Shown here: in pieces, positions 7,052 to 15,045 of the stretch
Numbering within the stretch: the first letter of the stretch is position 1
Layout: every line of letters begins with the position of its first letter
Origin: a virus
Length of the DNA: 44,656 nucleotides
Virus record (IMG/VR): IMGVR_UViG_3300035661_000118
Span: 1-44,656 of that record
Strand: one strand, 5' to 3'
Notes under the pieces: model-generated
What the model was told of the DNA's origin: nothing
The model's input: only the letters and a program-made list of their open reading frames with translations
Database searches by the model: none
Position numbers and translations under genes: made by a program

Positions 7052-8005
7052 TTACAGGGACTTCAGGACCACACCAGCAGTGTCTTTGTTGTCACTGGCA
7101 GTCTTGTCCCAATTGGTGGAGGTTCCCAAGGCTGCATCAGTTGGGGATTTGCCGCCATTGGTGGTATCCCAGGTGTAGCCCTTCACACCAACATTGTAGG
7201 TCCACTCAGCCTGATAGGTGGTGATGATGTTCTCTTTGCCTGTGGTGTCAACCATCACAGCATTGAAGTCGCCATTGGTCTGGACAGCTACACCACCCTC
7301 AACCAGTCCCAGGGTGAGGTACTTGTCAGGAGGGCCACTGATGAACAGTGGGGCTGAATCAGTGACAATGAACAACCGGCCAAATGGGTCACGGATGACA
7401 TTCACATTCTCATAGTTGAACAGGTTCTGGCCATTGGTCAGGGCATTATTGAAAAGATCAGCCATGACCTTGGAATGGACCACCCAAGCCTTGATGTCCA
7501 TCATTCGGTCACCAAACTTGGCAGCAGTAGCATTCAAGGCAGAGAAGGAGGCAGCAGCTGCAGTGCCATCATACAGCACAGAGGCATTACCAGTGGTGGC
7601 TGCAGCAGCAGCACGAACAGCAGCATTGACCATATCAGCCATTTGAGCTTTGGCCAGCTGCTCGCCAATTTTCAGAGCTGCCAGGGCAGAGTTCTGCTTG
7701 ATCCAGGCATATTGCTGGGGTTGAAATGCCACAGGAGGAGTGCCTGCTGCCACTTTAACAGAGGCATTGCTCAGCATCTCCAGAGCTTTGGCAGTGATAT
7801 CACCAGTGCCATAGGCATCACGGCGGCGCACCAGGCCAGAGATAGCCTTGAAGGATGCTTCAATGCTGAAGTCACCTTGGTTGTCTGCAGGTGCCAGAGT
7901 GATTGCACCAGCTGATGCCTGGTTGAACAGGTTGGTTTGCTGGGCCACAGTTTCTGTCATAGCAGTATAGGTCTGCTTGTTGAATACAGTAAGATCAAAT
8001 GCCAT
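7052..8005 (-). CDS. Major capsid protein (HK97 fold, by context)
   Basis: A 317-residue protein that would build the icosahedral head. It starts at ATG 8005 with AAAGGAG 8-9 bases upstream. It resembles the coat proteins opening with AFDLTVFNKQTYTAMTE and containing a RRRDAYG segment. The centre (MMDIKAWVVHSKVMADLF) and the later NVIRDPFGRLFIVTDSAPLF match the core strands typical of this coat family. Placement directly after the scaffold and before connector genes, plus a strong ribosome site and a downstream hairpin, fit a highly expressed capsid gene. No protease domain is seen nearby. Confidence 0.88.
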   Translation of the reverse strand: MAFDLTVFNKQTYTAMTETVAQQTNLFNQASAGAITLAPADNQGDFSIEASFKAISGLVRRRDAYGTGDITAKALEMLSNASVKVAAGTPPVAFQPQQYAWIKQNSALAALKIGEQLAKAQMADMVNAAVRAAAAATTGNASVLYDGTAAAASFSALNATAAKFGDRMMDIKAWVVHSKVMADLFNNALTNGQNLFNYENVNVIRDPFGRLFIVTDSAPLFISGPPDKYLTLGLVEGGVAVQTNGDFNAVMVDTTGKENIITTYQAEWTYNVGVKGYTWDTTNGGKSPTDAALGTSTNWDKTASDNKDTAGVVLKSL

Positions 8006-8018
8006 GGTTCATTCTCCT

Positions 8019-8765
8019 TTATTTGAGTGATTCTAGATATGCCACTTTTTCTGCATCAGTCTTGCAGTCAGCCAGTGACTTTGGCCCAGGGCCTCTGTGC
8101 CCACCATCCCCACCAGTTGCGCCAGAGCCAGATTGACCAGCCCCTTTCAAGATTTTATCCTTCATCGGATATGCTTCAACCAACATCTGCACTGCTTCTT
8201 CAAAATCAGCCAACTCACCAGGTTTTTCTCTGCTGAACAGCTTGTTGCCATTGAGAGTGGCCACCACAGCACCATCTTCAATTTTGAAGTTCTGGCCAAA
8301 CATTGCCTCAGCAATGTCAGGGGGCAGTATCATGCGGTCATTGATGAACTTGGATGATTTGAAGCGGTTGCTGACCTCCAACTTGTAGATGTGTCCATCC
8401 TTATCCTGGATGAGCTTATCCTTTTCAGCCAGCTTTGCCTCATAAGCCTTGGTGATTTCAGCTTTCACATTGTCAAGGTCAACTTTTTTACCACTCTTGA
8501 TGGCATCCAGACCACCCAGGGTGTCAAGTTCCTTCAGAGTCTGTGAAACAGAGTCAACATCCAGATCACCAAGCTTGGCCAACTTCTCCTCAGCAGCCTT
8601 GGCTCTCAGGCGGTGCTCCTTTGCCTCACCATTTACCTGTGAGATTTTGATGAAAAGCTGTTCTGCATCCACAGCAACCTCTTTGCCATCATCATACACA
8701 TACACAGGCTTGCCATCTTCAACAACCACATTCCCTGCTTCATCTAGCTTCAGTTTCATTGCCAT
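8019..8765 (-). CDS. Scaffold protein
   Basis: About 248 residues; the chosen ATG 8765 follows AAGGGG by about 10 bases, whereas the frame opens 12 codons earlier without a clear site. The N-terminus reads MAMKLKLDEAGNVVVEDGKPVYV; a long charged coiled-coil stretch follows (NGEAKEHRLRAKAAEEKLAKL to KDKLIQDKDGHIYKLE), and a Gly-rich linker (GSGATGGDGG) precedes a short basic C-terminus. This is the usual build of a phage capsid assembly scaffold, which guides coat assembly and then leaves the head. It sits just before the major capsid gene. Confidence 0.82.
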   Translation of the reverse strand: MAMKLKLDEAGNVVVEDGKPVYVYDDGKEVAVDAEQLFIKISQVNGEAKEHRLRAKAAEEKLAKLGDLDVDSVSQTLKELDTLGGLDAIKSGKKVDLDNVKAEITKAYEAKLAEKDKLIQDKDGHIYKLEVSNRFKSSKFINDRMILPPDIAEAMFGQNFKIEDGAVVATLNGNKLFSREKPGELADFEEAVQMLVEAYPMKDKILKGAGQSGSGATGGDGGHRGPGPKSLADCKTDAEKVAYLESLK

Positions 8766-8817
8766 GGTGGGTTCACCCCTTGCTTTTTTATTCTGCATCA
8801 CGCAGTTTCATATAATC

Positions 8818-8861
8818 AAAAAGCCCCAAAACCTGTGTTAAATCACACTGTCATGGGGCTT
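8818..8861 (-). terminator. Rho-independent terminator after the MuF gene
   Basis: On the minus strand, AAGCCCC (8861-8855) pairs with GGGGCTT (8827-8821), followed by T residues down to 8818. The 27-base loop holds a shorter TGTG/CACA hairpin. It lies in the 161-base gap between the MuF-GNAT gene and the scaffold gene and separates the packaging/portal genes from the scaffold-capsid unit. Confidence 0.6.
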
Positions 8862-8880
8862 CACGCCTAAACTCAAGGAT

Positions 8881-8922
8881 ATTCTCTGTGATTTTTCACA
8901 ATAAGTCAAGCGATTTTTCACA
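8881..8922 (-). promoter_or_regulatory. Candidate promoter with operator-like palindrome
   Basis: The minus strand shows TTGACT (8909-8904), a 17-base spacer and GAGAAT (8886-8881). The spacer contains the palindrome TGTGATTTTTCACA (8887-8900, read on the plus strand). A second copy of its half, GATTTTTCACA, lies at 8912-8922 just upstream of the -35. It would drive scaffold and capsid genes under control of a DNA-binding protein. Confidence 0.45.
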
Positions 8923-8926
8923 CCTA

Positions 8927-10282
8927 TCACAATAGCTTCTTCAATTGATCAATTGTCAACTCATGACCATCATCATTTACAAAGTCAGACATGCTCAACT
9001 TGCCACTCAGATACATGTCAGCTCTGGTTGGTCCCAGCACACCCTTCACAAATTCAGGTGACTTTGTTTTAAGCCAGTCATCATATGAAAGAGTCTCTGG
9101 CACCTGACCATCCATTGAAGCCCTGGTGGATGGTGGCAGATCATCAAATGGCAGCCCAGCATCTTCCCAGCTTTTCAGCACAGGGACCATGTATGAACGG
9201 CAGCGAATGTGGGCAGGTGGTCTTGGCCCCTCATCAACTGGGAACAGTTGACCATCCCTGGCCCTACACACAGGAGATGTGCGCCCATCAAGGGTTGCTG
9301 TCCACTGCAGCCCTTTCAGTATATCACCATTGGTCTTGAAAAATTCATTTGATATCTGGTTTGACACAGAATTGGTAGCAGTCCTGACCAATGATTCAAT
9401 GTGCCTGCGCTCACCAGATAACAGCCCATCCTTGAACTCATTGGCCTTTGTGCCACTCAACATGGTGATCAGCTCTGCATTGCTCTTGTTCTCTATGATG
9501 CCAAGCTTGAGTGCCCTTTCAAAGGTTGACACCTTGTCTTTCAGCAACTCTTCAAACACCTCATCCAGAGTGAATGCCACACCATCACCCATCTTCAGTG
9601 GGTCTTTGGACACAATGTCTTTTATCCTGTCATCAGACAACATTTTGAACTGGTAAAGGGCATCTGTGAATGCAGTATCTGCACCCCATCCTTGCTGAGG
9701 GACTATGTGACCATCACCATCAGCCAGGCCTGACTCCTCCATCTGCTTGAGCAGGGCTGAACCATCCTCCAGTCTTGCTGAGGGAGGTGATATCAAGCCA
9801 GCATACCCAGCATCAGCCAGCTTTGCTGAGGCATACTTGAACATCTCTGTGGCAAGCCCAAATCGTCTGAATTTCTCATCAACAAACACATGCATGACTT
9901 CTGCAAAGCTGCCAGACCAGTCAAAGCCATAGGTCAGGTAGGCAATCTCTTGACCTGCAATCTTCAGCACCAGCTTGTAACCACCATTGGTCTCTGTGAT
10001 TGATGGCACAACATTGGGCACAGCCTTGCGCAAAGCCTTGATCAGCATCTCCTGTCTGGTGTGTGCCAACTCAATCAGATCAGCAGCTGCTGTGTCTTTG
10101 GCACTTTCAAGGACTGGTGGCACCAGCTTACCCACAGCTCGCTTGAGCTTCATGGAGCTTGACAAATTGTCCATTAGATCAGCATTGATGGATGTGATCT
10201 TTGATGAGATGGCATTCACCAGCCTTGTGGCATAAGACTGCTCAGCCACCTTGGCTGTTATGAAGGAGTTGTCATCAATCAC
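8927..10282 (-). CDS. MuF-type minor head protein with internal GNAT acetyltransferase domain
   Basis: A 451-residue protein starting at GTG 10282, which overlaps the portal stop (GTGA). The C-terminal half carries the MuF/head morphogenesis signature: WTATLDGRTSPVCRARDG then GPRPPAHIRCRSYMVPV, around residues 325-375. MuF proteins join the portal and are packed in small numbers with the head. Residues about 95-185 look like a GNAT domain: a strand pair (YKLVLKIAGQEIAYLTYG), then VMHVFVDEKFRRFGLATEMF, where RRFGLAT matches the acetyl-CoA-binding R/Q-x-x-G-x-G/A loop. MuF proteins are known to carry fused enzyme or toxin domains. The substrate is unknown. Confidence 0.85.
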   Translation of the reverse strand: MIDDNSFITAKVAEQSYATRLVNAISSKITSINADLMDNLSSSMKLKRAVGKLVPPVLESAKDTAAADLIELAHTRQEMLIKALRKAVPNVVPSITETNGGYKLVLKIAGQEIAYLTYGFDWSGSFAEVMHVFVDEKFRRFGLATEMFKYASAKLADAGYAGLISPPSARLEDGSALLKQMEESGLADGDGHIVPQQGWGADTAFTDALYQFKMLSDDRIKDIVSKDPLKMGDGVAFTLDEVFEELLKDKVSTFERALKLGIIENKSNAELITMLSGTKANEFKDGLLSGERRHIESLVRTATNSVSNQISNEFFKTNGDILKGLQWTATLDGRTSPVCRARDGQLFPVDEGPRPPAHIRCRSYMVPVLKSWEDAGLPFDDLPPSTRASMDGQVPETLSYDDWLKTKSPEFVKGVLGPTRADMYLSGKLSMSDFVNDDGHELTIDQLKKLL

Positions 10283-11589
10283 TTCACTTCACCAAGCAGT
10301 TCTATTTCATTCTTTGCAGCATCAAATGAGTCAGGCAATGCACCAAGTTCCTTCAAAGCCTCAAGGTACGCAGAACGGCTGATGTCACCCATTGCTCTGG
10401 CTTTGCCAATCTCAGCTAGCTTTTCCCCAGCAGGCAATGGCATTGATGAAGATTTTGCCAAAGTAACCACAGAATCAGGTATTTTGATTGAATACCACAA
10501 GCCTGCAAAGAACAGCATCAAGTTGGCAGCATCCTCCCATGCTCCACGCACCAGGTTGAGGATGGCTTCAGCCTCTGCAGAGTCTATGGCCTTGCCTGTG
10601 GCAGTCTGTGTGCCAGGTGAAGTCTGCAGAGTTGGGCTCAGTGACACACTCTCCATGGCCTCTTCCAGAGCAGTGAGGTCATTGGCCCCAGCTTCAATGG
10701 CTTTGCCTGTGTGCTCCACATATCCAAGGGTGGCCCCTTTGTCTCCTCTCACCAGCCTGTTGGGGCCAACCTCAAAGGTGCCATCCTCAAGGCCTGTACC
10801 AAACAAGATAGGCACTCTGGCCACATGGAGGATGTGACGCTGGTCAGAGCTGGACTGCCAATGGGCAATGTTAAGGTACAAAAGGTCTTCAAGAGGAGGT
10901 CTGGCAGACATAAAGCCAGTGCGCCTTGCATAAAATGCCACAAGAGGCACCACCCCTATGGTCAGGATGCCTTCATCATACTTAAACCACACCCCTGTGC
11001 TGTCTTTTCTGAAAATGGCCCAGGAGTGGGCAGCAATCTCTCTGATCTGGGTGATTGTTTCCCCATCCACAACAATATCTTCATAAAACCGGATGAGTGT
11101 GAGTTGCTGGGATGAAACTTCCCAATAGAACAGCTGCTCTGGCTTGATGTGGATGGCATATGGGCGCACACCAAGTGTGTGCTCCTCCTCCACTGTGAGC
11201 TCACCTTCAACCACAGGGTGCTCAACAAGCACATACGTCAGGCCCTTGGCCATAGCCTCTTCACAGACTTCACCAAGGAATTGGTTGATGTCCCTGTTTT
11301 CCATGTCAACATCAGACACAAATGCTTGCAGTTCTGGTGGTAGGTCTGTGGCTGTGGTGAAGCCTGTCTTGAAAAGTTTGCCTGTGGCTTTGCGCACAGC
11401 CCCTGAGAACTTGTTGAAGAATGTGCTGCGGTTGAGTCTATTGCTGTATGCCTTGTCTGACTCACCATCCTCCTGAGGCAACAGAGTTCTGCCTGCCAGC
11501 CGCATTGATTCAGTGCCACCCTGCACAATGTTCACCAGCTCCCAGCGTTTGACATTCTGATCATAGATGGGCTTGTGCTGATCAATCAT
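10279..11589 (-). CDS. Portal protein
   Basis: A 436-residue protein of the DUF4055-type portal family, forming the dodecameric DNA gate of the head. The start ATG 11589 overlaps the large terminase stop (ATGA) and has GGAG 8 bases upstream. Distinct segments: the N-terminal YDQNVKRWELVNIVQGG and an FNKFSGAVRKATGKLF helix, then LTYVLVEHP. Around the clip, the segment PLEDLLYLNIAHWQSSSDQRH is highly typical for portals, followed by the stem and the GTQTATGKAIDSAEAEA helix. The order TerS-TerL-portal-MuF supports it. Confidence 0.92.
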   Translation of the reverse strand: MIDQHKPIYDQNVKRWELVNIVQGGTESMRLAGRTLLPQEDGESDKAYSNRLNRSTFFNKFSGAVRKATGKLFKTGFTTATDLPPELQAFVSDVDMENRDINQFLGEVCEEAMAKGLTYVLVEHPVVEGELTVEEEHTLGVRPYAIHIKPEQLFYWEVSSQQLTLIRFYEDIVVDGETITQIREIAAHSWAIFRKDSTGVWFKYDEGILTIGVVPLVAFYARRTGFMSARPPLEDLLYLNIAHWQSSSDQRHILHVARVPILFGTGLEDGTFEVGPNRLVRGDKGATLGYVEHTGKAIEAGANDLTALEEAMESVSLSPTLQTSPGTQTATGKAIDSAEAEAILNLVRGAWEDAANLMLFFAGLWYSIKIPDSVVTLAKSSSMPLPAGEKLAEIGKARAMGDISRSAYLEALKELGALPDSFDAAKNEIELLGEVK

Positions 11590-12995
11590 AGCATAATCTC
11601 CTCTGATGTTGTTCTTTTTCTGGGCATTGCAATCCGATAGCGAGTGGCATCACCAGCATGATCTTCTGCATTGGTGTCAACATCATCTGGCTTCTTGTTA
11701 TCCCTTGGAAGATTTGGCACAGTGCGCAACCAATGACGGCATGTGTCAAAGATGTATAGCCCTGGCTCCTCTTTGGGGTTGTTGGTGGCATTGAACAGCA
11801 ACTGTCTGATTGCCTCCCAACCATTCACCCTTGAGCCTGGTGATTTATCTGATCTTGTCCACTTCACCCCTTGAGCAGCCATATCATCACCAATGCAATT
11901 GCCATTCTGTGTGTCAAAAATGGCATTATCTGCTGGGCCAGGGCGCACATTGAGCTTGAGCAGCTTCTCACGTTCTTTGATGCCTGCTGCTATCTGCCCA
12001 GCCAGCATCTCACATCCTGTGTTGGGGGTGCCATTCCATCCATACCACTCACTGATCAGGAACACAGAGCCTTTTGGCCAACACTTGGTTGACCCATCTG
12101 CCATGGTGGCCTCTGTACCATCAGACTCAGCCCACCAGCAGACTGAGAATGGCTTGCTTGAACCCCAGTCAAAGCTGCGATCTATGTACCAGCTGCTTGG
12201 TATTTCAAATGGCCTCACAACATGGGTTGAAGGCTGCCACAGATTCCCAAAGATGCCACCTGCCAGGATGTCCCAGCTGCCTTCAAGCCAGGCCTTGCGC
12301 TTTGCTTCATCAAGTATTGACTCAAGAGTCCTGATGTACTCTGGGTCTGCTGCCATCAGGGCTTTGTTCTCAGACAACCTTGATTTGATGTAGAGTCTCT
12401 TCTTGCCTTGTGCATTGGTGATAACTGTGCAAGGAGGAGCTTGGTCAATAAAATACTCCTTCACCCAAGAGTGCCCAGCACCAAATGGGTTGCATGTGGC
12501 CCTGAACTTGCGTGGCAGGTTTGGGTCAGGGAATGATGACCGGCAGCAGGCCTTCATTGACTCATAGCACTTTGGGTCTGGCCAGTTTGTAAGCTCCTCC
12601 CAGCCAATGAATGGATATTCATGGCCATGGTAGTTCCAGTAATCATCCTCTGTGCGCATGTATCTGAACAGCAGCTGCTCTCCATCAGCAAAAGTCCATT
12701 CATAGTCAGACTCATTGAACTTTGCTGAGGGGAAAATCTGCCTGAACCAGCGTTTGCTCTTGGTTACTATGTCATCCAGCTGTTTGTATGTCTCTCTAAA
12801 GATGATGCCGCGCCAAGCAGGACCAAAACCTTGACCTGTGTGCTGGGCAAAGTCCATGAGTAGCACATCAGTCTTGCCACCTCCACGAGTGCCCTCAATG
12901 AGCACCTCATAGATTGGGCAAGAGAGGAATAACTGCTGGGCACCTTGCTGGGGTTGCCATATGACTTTGAGTTCATTACTCACCCTCTTTGGCAT
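11586..12995 (-). CDS. Terminase large subunit
   Basis: A 469-residue packaging motor: ATPase plus nuclease. Walker A is GTRGGGKTD (about residues 34-42) and the Walker B-like strand with catalytic Glu is YPFIGWEELTNW. The coupling motif region is FRATCNPFGAGHSWV. The RNase H-like nuclease begins at IDRSFDWGSSKPFSVCWW with its first Asp, and a late HAGDATRYRI supplies the last acidic site (EDHAGD). It overlaps the small subunit by 20 bases. The ATG 12995 has a poor ribosome site, so a GTG at 12983 or coupling to the upstream gene is possible. The packaging mode (pac or cos) cannot be read from the sequence. Confidence 0.95.
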   Translation of the reverse strand: MPKRVSNELKVIWQPQQGAQQLFLSCPIYEVLIEGTRGGGKTDVLLMDFAQHTGQGFGPAWRGIIFRETYKQLDDIVTKSKRWFRQIFPSAKFNESDYEWTFADGEQLLFRYMRTEDDYWNYHGHEYPFIGWEELTNWPDPKCYESMKACCRSSFPDPNLPRKFRATCNPFGAGHSWVKEYFIDQAPPCTVITNAQGKKRLYIKSRLSENKALMAADPEYIRTLESILDEAKRKAWLEGSWDILAGGIFGNLWQPSTHVVRPFEIPSSWYIDRSFDWGSSKPFSVCWWAESDGTEATMADGSTKCWPKGSVFLISEWYGWNGTPNTGCEMLAGQIAAGIKEREKLLKLNVRPGPADNAIFDTQNGNCIGDDMAAQGVKWTRSDKSPGSRVNGWEAIRQLLFNATNNPKEEPGLYIFDTCRHWLRTVPNLPRDNKKPDDVDTNAEDHAGDATRYRIAMPRKRTTSEEIML

Positions 12996-13683
12996 CCTTC
13001 ATGGCTTGTTTCTTGGCTTGCTTTGAATTGTATCCTCTGGTGTCTACATGCACATTGTTGGCTGCTCTGATCCAAGTTTCCTCATCCACAGATTCAGGCA
13101 CCCTCAGCACACCAGTGTTGCGCTTGGTGGCATCCACCCACTCATTCCTTGACTTGTCAGTGAACAGAGCATGATACTTGCCCAGCAGCTCCAAAGCCTT
13201 CAGTTTGTCATACATCTCAACTTCAAACTCTGTGCGGTTGTTGAACTCCCTGCGAATCACCTTTCTGATGGCAACTCTGGCCTCTTCTGGGATTTCATCC
13301 ATGTCCTTGATAACAAACCTGCGACCAGACCAAGACATGATGTCAGATGGGTTGAGGAATGCCAGCTTGCCAATCTCTGCCAGTGTTCTCTCAACTGAGA
13401 CATCAGCATTGGCCAGGGCTTGGTCAAGTATCTTTTTGAGCAGGGCTTGAACTGCTGGATTCTGTTTGAATCGGGAGACTGTGATGAATGGTTGTTTGAA
13501 GCCACATCTGCGTGCTGCGGCTGTGGGATTGAGGTCAAGCAGATACTCCCTTGCCCATTGCTGGATGGCAACAGGCAATAGTCTGATCTCAAGCTCAAAG
13601 TCCACAGGGTCAGGCAGCTTTGGGGCCAGTGGTGAGTCTGACTTGAGGTTTGTCAGTTCTGTGTTTGTTTTTTTAGGGGCCAT
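12976..13683 (-). CDS. Terminase small subunit
   Basis: A 235-residue DNA-recognition subunit of the packaging motor. Residues about 35-75 form the expected helix-turn-helix (QQWAREYLLDLNPTAAARRCGF), followed by FITVSRFKQNPAVQALLKKIL and a Terminase_2-like central part (RTLAEIGKLAFLNPSDIMSW). The end is Lys-rich (KQAKKQAMKDAKEGE), typical for contact with the large subunit. It is the first gene after the CG-rich intergenic region, which would be a natural place for its binding site. The ribosome site is weak. Confidence 0.9.
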   Translation of the reverse strand: MAPKKTNTELTNLKSDSPLAPKLPDPVDFELEIRLLPVAIQQWAREYLLDLNPTAAARRCGFKQPFITVSRFKQNPAVQALLKKILDQALANADVSVERTLAEIGKLAFLNPSDIMSWSGRRFVIKDMDEIPEEARVAIRKVIRREFNNRTEFEVEMYDKLKALELLGKYHALFTDKSRNEWVDATKRNTGVLRVPESVDEETWIRAANNVHVDTRGYNSKQAKKQAMKDAKEGE

Positions 13684-14208
13684 AGCTGTGATTCTGATTG
13701 GTCATACTGGAAAAGTCAAGGAAAAAATCAGAATGTGTGTGCTGCAAATTATGTTTTATCTGTGCACTTCTTGTGCAAATTGGACATAAAATCAGTGCCT
13801 GCCTGGGATGGTGTGTGATCAGGTCACATTCAGTTGCTGGGGGTACTTCGCGCGCGCGGGAACAGTGGTGATTGCATGTTGTTTATTTTCCAGCTTTTAC
13901 TGCAGCTCGCGCGTCCCTAGATGGTAAATTTTTTTCCAGCAATCCACCCACAGCCACCAGATCACAGCCATTTCCAGCAAAAAAATCAGCACCATAATGA
14001 TTTTTCAGTTGACTTTTCACACACTTTCACACAATTGTTAGAAAGTTGATAATTTTTTGGTAATTGTGTGAGGTGAAAAAATGTTATTTTTATTTCATTT
14101 TCCACTCCCGCGCGGGACTAGGGCGCGACGCGCGCGCGCGTCTCTTATTACGCGCGTCGGCGTTAGTCAAGCACATTTTTCTCTCAAACACAGAAAGGAG
14201 CTTCAAAA
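13684..14208. promoter_or_regulatory. Intergenic control region upstream of the late genes, copy 1 of the CG-rich module
   Basis: A 525-base region without a supported gene. CGCGCGCGCG begins at 13849; an 18-mer (CTCGCGCGTCCCTAGATG) at 13906-13923 is identical to 35625-35642; a CGCGCG cluster spans 14108-14157. Between them are several TTTTCACAC/GTGAAAAA words (13999-14079). A second copy of the module, about 75 bases shorter, lies upstream of the early genes. It probably holds the divergent promoters for the terminase operon and the plus-strand gene. An origin or packaging site is also possible. Confidence 0.6.
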
Positions 14209-14544
14209 ATGATTTCACAGTTGCATAATGACATGCTCAATGAGATGGCTGCCAAAACTTTCTTCAGCAAAAAGGACATCATGGAAATTGCCATCGAAAC
14301 AATCTACTCAACCCACCCATGGCCAACCAATCTGGGTGTCACACTTGAGCACAAAGTCTGCGCAGCCTTCAAAGACAGAGGCACCACCCTGGAACGCTGG
14401 GCACTGATCAAGCAAGTCTCACCAACATGGGTGCGTGGCATCCTACGCAAGTGTGATGCAGCCATCAAGCCCCAACGCCCACGCAGCCTCTTGCTGGTCA
14501 GGACTTTGGAGGCAGAGTTGGGCATGAACATAATGCCAAAATAA
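14209..14544 (+). CDS. Putative helix-turn-helix regulator, the only plus-strand gene
   Basis: A 111-residue protein starting at ATG 14209 with AAAGGAG 8 bases upstream. It is the only supported gene on the plus strand and starts next to the CG-rich control region. The C-terminal half (LIKQVSPTWVRGILRKCDAAIKP, then PRSLLLVRTLEAELGM) has the spacing of a Cro-like helix-turn-helix followed by a table-of-contacts helix (LxxLEAEL). The N-terminal half is helical without a known motif. A regulatory role in the early/late switch is inferred from fold pattern and position. Its 3' end overlaps the converging nuclease gene by 47 bases. Confidence 0.7.
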   Translation: MISQLHNDMLNEMAAKTFFSKKDIMEIAIETIYSTHPWPTNLGVTLEHKVCAAFKDRGTTLERWALIKQVSPTWVRGILRKCDAAIKPQRPRSLLLVRTLEAELGMNIMPK

Positions 14545-14935
14545 ACTCATGCCAGTTCACCTTGCCATCCCAGGAGTCAATTGCCAATCTTCGGCAATCC
14601 TCCTGGGTCAAGCTCTCACCCAAGGTATCCCACACAGCATAGGCATCAAACAGCCCAAACCAATCACCAATCCGCACAAACACAAACACATTGCTGCCCA
14701 TTTCCCTTCTCTTCTTCCACCACACTCTCTGCCCAGGCTTTACACCAACTTTTACCACAGAGCTAGCCTTCACAGGCCACTTCTCAACCCACTTCAACTC
14801 AATCCACCCCTCAACCCTGTTGGTGACAAAGTTGACATCAGGCATCCCATCTGCAAGCAAATTCTCCACCCTTTCAAACAGCCCTAAACCCTGAACACCC
14901 CTCTTCAGGGTAGCCCACACTCCTTTCTCACGCAT
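14498..14935 (-). CDS. VRR-NUC/Holliday-resolvase-like nuclease
   Basis: A 145-residue protein with a PD-(D/E)xK nuclease pattern: FERVENLLADGMPDVNFV gives the Gly-x-Pro-Asp, and GWIELKWVEKWP gives the E-x-K, the same arrangement as VRR-NUC domains. The part after this (GQRVWWKKRREMG, VFVFVRIGDWFGLFDA) suits the remaining strands. Phage enzymes of this type resolve branched DNA or repair it. It is the last gene of the early block and converges on the plus-strand gene. GGAGG lies about 10 bases before ATG 14935. Confidence 0.7.
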   Translation of the reverse strand: MREKGVWATLKRGVQGLGLFERVENLLADGMPDVNFVTNRVEGWIELKWVEKWPVKASSVVKVGVKPGQRVWWKKRREMGSNVFVFVRIGDWFGLFDAYAVWDTLGESLTQEDCRRLAIDSWDGKVNWHEFILALCSCPTLPPKS

Positions 14936-14978
14936 TTCTTGCCACCTCCCTGGCCACCCTGGCCATCAGAATACAGAA

Positions 14979-14998
14979 GGGCAGACTCTTGCCTGCCC
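14979..14998 (-). terminator. Short hairpin between the 15046 gene and the nuclease gene
   Basis: A 6-bp stem (GGGCAG/CTGCCC) with an 8-base loop, followed on the minus strand by TTCTGTATTCT. It is a weak terminator or attenuator candidate in a 110-base gap that holds no other feature I can support. Confidence 0.3.
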
Positions 14999-15045
14999 CC
15001 TAAAATAAAAACACATCCTAGCCCATAATTTTCAACTGACAATCT

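Noticed and set aside
14209-14544. A lysogeny repressor with a nearby integrase
   Set aside because: Only a single HTH-like segment is seen, with no peptidase or oligomerisation domain, and no integrase or excisionase occurs anywhere in the window.
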